64,000 nt of DNA from UBA7332 sp051657165. Its GTDB lineage: Bacteria > Bacteroidota > Bacteroidia > Bacteroidales > UBA7332. The stretch is taken from contig JBOFKD010000218.1 in the NCBI GenBank assembly GCA_051657165.1, forward strand, positions 1 through 64,000. The letters are read 5' to 3'. Of the stretch, positions 60,815 to 64,000 are shown one piece after another (the first letter of the stretch is position 1; every line of letters begins with the position of its first letter). Position numbers and translations under genes: made by a program. A model generated the notes under the pieces. It was given only the letters and a program-made list of their open reading frames with translations, searched no databases and was not told where the DNA came from.

Positions 60815-62902
60815 TTAGTTTTTAATTCCGCTTCTTTCCATTAAAGCTTTTACTGATGGTTCCTGACCTCTGAACTGAATATATAGTTCCATAGGATCCT
60901 GAGTTCCACCTTTCGAAAGGACACTGTCACGGAATTTCTTAGCAATATCTTTATTGAATATGCCATTTTCCTTGAAGAATGCAAAAGCATCAGCATCCAG
61001 TACTTCAGCCCATTTGTAGCTGTAGTATCCAGCTGCGTAACCACCTGCAAAGATATGACTGAAAGATGGTGACAACGCAGTTCCTTCTACGATTGGGAAC
61101 ATTTGTGTTGAAGCAAGTGCTTTTTGTTCAAACTCAGACATATTGCCTTCAAACGGAGCTGTAATTGTATGCCATTGCATATCGTTTAAACCAAAGCTAA
61201 GCTGACGTAAACACATATATCCAGTGTTGAAGTTATTCGAAGCTACGATTTTCTCAATATATTCAGCAGGTATTTTTTCTCCTGTTTTATAGTGAACGGC
61301 AAACTTATCCAGAAATTCTTTCTCAGGAAGCCAGTTTTCCATAATTTGAGAAGGAAGTTCAACAAAGTCACGATATACATTTGTACCGGACATTGACTCG
61401 AATGTTGTATTGGCAAACATTCCATGAATAGCGTGTCCGAACTCATGAAGGAAAGTTTCAACTTCATCATAAGTCAAGAGAGCAGGAGTATCTGCCGTCG
61501 GACGTGTGAAGTTCATCACGATTGTCACATGCGGACGACTATCTTTTCCTTTTTCTTTGTATTGACCTTTAAATTCTGTCATCCATGCACCCGGACGCTT
61601 TCCTGCACGAGGATGAAAATCAGCATAAAGAACAGACAGGAATTTTCCATCCTGATCAAATACTTCGTATGCCTTTACTTCCGGATGATAAACCGGTATT
61701 TTTTTATTCTCTTTGAATGTTACACCATAAAGATCAGTAGCAAGTCCGAATACACCTTTGATTACGTTATTTAGTTCAAAGTACGGGCGAAGCATCTCAT
61801 CATTAATCTGGTATTTTGAGTCTTTCAGTTTTTCAGAATAGAAAGACCAGTCCCATGGCATAATTTCAATATTTTTGCCTTCACGACCTACTGCAAAACC
61901 TCTTATTTCAGCAACCTCCTGCATTGCAGCCGGCTTAAATGCAACCATAAGATCATTTAAAAGCTTGTATACGTTGTCCGGATTTTTTGCCATACGGTCT
62001 TCCAGTACCATCTCTGCAAAAGTGTTTTTTCCAAACAATTGAGCATTTGCTAATCTGAGATTTGCAATGTTTTTGATGTTTTCTGTATTGTCAAACTCGC
62101 CACCATTCATACAGCGCGAATTATAAGCAGTCCATAGTTCTTTTCTCAGATCACGGTTTTCAACATAACGCATGAAAGGAATATAAACCGGTGCACTCAG
62201 ATTAAAGGAATAACCTGATTTGCCATTTGCTTCAGCTCTGGCCTTTGCAGCATCTATCTCACGTTGAGGCAAACCTTTAAGGTCATCTGCATTTTCAACG
62301 ATAAGCTCATATTTATTTGTTTCTTTCAAAACATTCTGTCCGAATGAAAGAGTTGCTTGCCCCAGATCCATACTGATTTTACGGTATTTATCCTTATCAG
62401 CTTCGTTTAGATTAGCACCTCGTTTTACGAATCCTTTATACGTGTTCTCAAGTAGTTTCATCTCTTCAGGATTCAGACCTAACTGATCCTTCTGATCATA
62501 GACTGCTTTTACACGTTCAAATAATTTTTCATTCAGATTGATGTTATTTGAATGTTGAGATAGCGCAGGAGAAAGCTTCTGAGATAGATCCATCATTTGA
62601 TCATTACTTTCGCTACTGTTAAGGTTAAAGAAAACATTGCTAACCTTGCTTAACAGATCTCCGGATTTCTCCAGAGCAACGATTGTGTTCTCAAATGTAG
62701 GAGCTGCACTATTGTTTACAATCGCGTCAATCTCCTTATCGTGACGTTTCATCCCTTCGTTGAATGCAGGCTCGTAGTGTTCGAATCTGATTTTATCAAA
62801 AGGGACAGTTTCATACGGTGTTTTATACTTTCCGAAGAAAGGATTCTGTGCGTTTGTCATAGACATAATACTTAATGAAAGTAGAAGAAGTTTTAATTTC
62901 AT
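60815..62902 (-). CDS. M3-family zinc metallopeptidase (Dcp/oligopeptidase-like)
   Basis: 695 residues with a signal peptide MKLKLLLLSLSIMSMTNAQ, so it acts in the periplasm or outside. The zinc motif H486-E-F-G-H490 in FLHEFGHAIHGMF and the downstream Glu in RDFVELPSQIMENW define the M3 site. ADFHPRAGKRPGAWM and the C-terminal SHIFAGGYAAGYYSYKWAEV match peptidyl-dipeptidase Dcp. It would degrade oligopeptides, complementing the S46 peptidase nearby. Length is usual for the family. Confidence 0.95.
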   Translation of the reverse strand: MKLKLLLLSLSIMSMTNAQNPFFGKYKTPYETVPFDKIRFEHYEPAFNEGMKRHDKEIDAIVNNSAAPTFENTIVALEKSGDLLSKVSNVFFNLNSSESNDQMMDLSQKLSPALSQHSNNINLNEKLFERVKAVYDQKDQLGLNPEEMKLLENTYKGFVKRGANLNEADKDKYRKISMDLGQATLSFGQNVLKETNKYELIVENADDLKGLPQREIDAAKARAEANGKSGYSFNLSAPVYIPFMRYVENRDLRKELWTAYNSRCMNGGEFDNTENIKNIANLRLANAQLFGKNTFAEMVLEDRMAKNPDNVYKLLNDLMVAFKPAAMQEVAEIRGFAVGREGKNIEIMPWDWSFYSEKLKDSKYQINDEMLRPYFELNNVIKGVFGLATDLYGVTFKENKKIPVYHPEVKAYEVFDQDGKFLSVLYADFHPRAGKRPGAWMTEFKGQYKEKGKDSRPHVTIVMNFTRPTADTPALLTYDEVETFLHEFGHAIHGMFANTTFESMSGTNVYRDFVELPSQIMENWLPEKEFLDKFAVHYKTGEKIPAEYIEKIVASNNFNTGYMCLRQLSFGLNDMQWHTITAPFEGNMSEFEQKALASTQMFPIVEGTALSPSFSHIFAGGYAAGYYSYKWAEVLDADAFAFFKENGIFNKDIAKKFRDSVLSKGGTQDPMELYIQFRGQEPSVKALMERSGIKN

Positions 62903-62930
62903 AGTGATCGCATTTTATGAATGTAGAGAT

Positions 62931-63515
62931 CTATTTCATACGTATAAGAGTCATAAACTCTTCACGTGTTTTTGCCTGATTAAAGACTCCCGTAAAATCG
63001 GAAGTTGTAGTAACGGAGTTTTGTTTTTCAACTCCCCGCATTTGCATACACATATGCTGTGCTTCAATAACTACCATTACACCCAGAGGGTTTAAGGTAC
63101 TTTGAATACACTCTTTAATTTGTGTAGTCATTCGTTCCTGTACTTGCATTCTTCGGGCAAATACATCTACGATTCTGGCTATTTTACTTAATCCTGTTAT
63201 ATGCCCGTTTGGAATATAAGCAACGTGAGCTTTGCCATAAAACGGAAGTATATGATGTTCGCAAAGCGAAAAAAAGTCAATGTCTTTGACAATTACCATT
63301 TGGCGGTAATCTTCCTTAAACATTGCTGATTGAAGTATAGACTGAGCATCCTGGTGATATCCTTTGGTCAGGAATTCCATAGATTTAGCTACACGCTCAG
63401 GTGTTTTTATAAGACCTTCGCGTTCTGTGTCTTCTCCTAATAATTTTAAAATTTCTTTGTAATGATAGGCTAATGCCTCTCTTTTAGCTTCTTGTTCAGG
63501 TGTTAATGAATGCAT
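62931..63515 (-). CDS. folE: GTP cyclohydrolase I
   Basis: 194 residues. It makes dihydroneopterin triphosphate, the first step of folate synthesis. The zinc ligands are the Cys and His in SLCEHHILPF and a second Cys in QHMCMQMRG. GLSKIARIVDVFARRMQVQE is the family signature. It starts 2 bp after the SPOR-protein gene, suggesting cotranscription, though a functional link is not evident. Confidence 0.96.
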   Translation of the reverse strand: MHSLTPEQEAKREALAYHYKEILKLLGEDTEREGLIKTPERVAKSMEFLTKGYHQDAQSILQSAMFKEDYRQMVIVKDIDFFSLCEHHILPFYGKAHVAYIPNGHITGLSKIARIVDVFARRMQVQERMTTQIKECIQSTLNPLGVMVVIEAQHMCMQMRGVEKQNSVTTTSDFTGVFNQAKTREEFMTLIRMK

Positions 63516-63517
63516 AT

Positions 63518-63991
63518 TCAGAACTCTATTTTTATTTCATCTTTTACTACATACATTTCTTTACCAAATTCAGGAAAAGCTCTTTTTAATTTTCTCATCA
63601 TTTGGTCAGCTTCTTCATAGCTGCGATAATCTCCGATTCTTAGACGCCAGAATGGTGATTTAAATGTAACGTATGTTTCTAAATCAGGAAACAATGATTT
63701 TACTTTACCTTCTTTGTAGAATGCTTCGTTTTTTGATTTATGCTGGTTGTTTCCAGAAAAAACCTGCACTCTATAACCTTCCTGAGTAAATGGTTCTTTA
63801 CTTTTATTCCATGACCGACTACCTAATAATCTGGCAATAGCATCTGATTGACGGATTATTACGATGCCTTCGCCAAATTTAGGTTGACTCAGCACTTGAA
63901 GGATCGTTGAATCTTGCCCTCCGGTTGTTTGTCCAAAAATAGGAGCAACAGAAATGAAAAGCAATAAAAATAGTGTTACAACATTTCTCAT
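63518..63991 (-). CDS. SPOR-domain protein
   Basis: 157 residues. Signal peptide about 1-20 (MRNVVTLFLLLFISVAPIFG). The C-terminal SPOR domain (about 70-150) has GYRVQVFSGNNQHKSKNEAF and FWRLRIGDYRSYEEADQMMR, typical of denuded-glycan peptidoglycan binding. A short intervening region (about 30-68) has no recognised domain. Probable periplasmic division-site or wall protein. The gene is complete within the window, with only nine bases of upstream sequence visible. Confidence 0.9.
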   Translation of the reverse strand: MRNVVTLFLLLFISVAPIFGQTTGGQDSTILQVLSQPKFGEGIVIIRQSDAIARLLGSRSWNKSKEPFTQEGYRVQVFSGNNQHKSKNEAFYKEGKVKSLFPDLETYVTFKSPFWRLRIGDYRSYEEADQMMRKLKRAFPEFGKEMYVVKDEIKIEF

Positions 63992-64000
63992 AATTGATAA

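Overview
The window looks like chromosomal DNA of an anaerobic, probably host-associated member of the Bacteroidales (Bacteroidota). The evidence is a SusC/SusD pair, a fimbrillin locus with DUF3575/DUF5119/DUF4906 partners, an RnfB-first Rnf operon headed by rseC, S46 and M3 peptidases, a T9SS-like C-terminal domain, and many TAnnTTTG promoter boxes of the Bacteroidota type. The genus cannot be fixed from the sequence alone. No rRNA, tRNA, prophage, insertion sequence or CRISPR array was seen.

Layout. 1-800: tail of an unknown gene and two terminators. 807-3638: a four-domain persulfide/CoA-disulfide reductase with a small winged-helix regulator. 3730-6100: ahpC-ahpF behind a probable OxyR site. 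6355-9123: pyruvate phosphate dikinase. 9288-14801: rseC-rnfBCDGEA, the ferredoxin:NAD oxidoreductase ion pump. 15263-20773 (minus): TetR-TolC-HlyD and two ABC-2 permeases, with no ATPase gene. 21290-30329 (minus): SusC, SusD, zinc metallohydrolase lipoprotein, DUF4302 lipoprotein and a secreted protein with a T9SS-like tail. 31008-35909: a PSD-family decarboxylase divergent from a PLP decarboxylase and a GadC-like antiporter, probably an amino-acid decarboxylation/acid-stress module. 36607-39300: DUF4831 protein, folB, bactofilin, NlpC/P60 hydrolase. 39516-43522 (minus): mnmH-yedF-cysteine desulfurase-DUF3343-selD, a compact selenium pathway for 2-selenouridine in tRNA. 43954-51363: five-gene fimbrial operon. 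52073-52942: an SDR resembling 7-alpha-hydroxysteroid dehydrogenase but with Phe in place of the catalytic Tyr. 53041-55527 (minus): transketolase and RpiB. 55645-63991: EamA transporter, S46 dipeptidyl-peptidase, alanine dehydrogenase, MmcQ/YjbR protein, M3 peptidase, FolE and a SPOR protein.

How it fits together. Peptidases, alanine dehydrogenase, PPDK and Rnf suit an anaerobe that ferments peptides and amino acids and conserves energy from reduced ferredoxin. AhpCF and the persulfide reductase serve oxidant and sulfane-sulfur stress. The least explained feature is an interspersed intergenic repeat of about 200-280 bp, present three times (about 14960-15167, 36030-36235, 51491-51775). Each copy sits just downstream of an operon terminator, in the orientation of that operon. 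Two copies carry palindromes (CCGATGCGCATCGG and variants) at an exact 22-bp period, two in one and four in the other. The third has a different palindrome and 21-bp and 22-bp tandem arrays at its end. I do not recognise this element, and it is the best candidate for something undescribed here.
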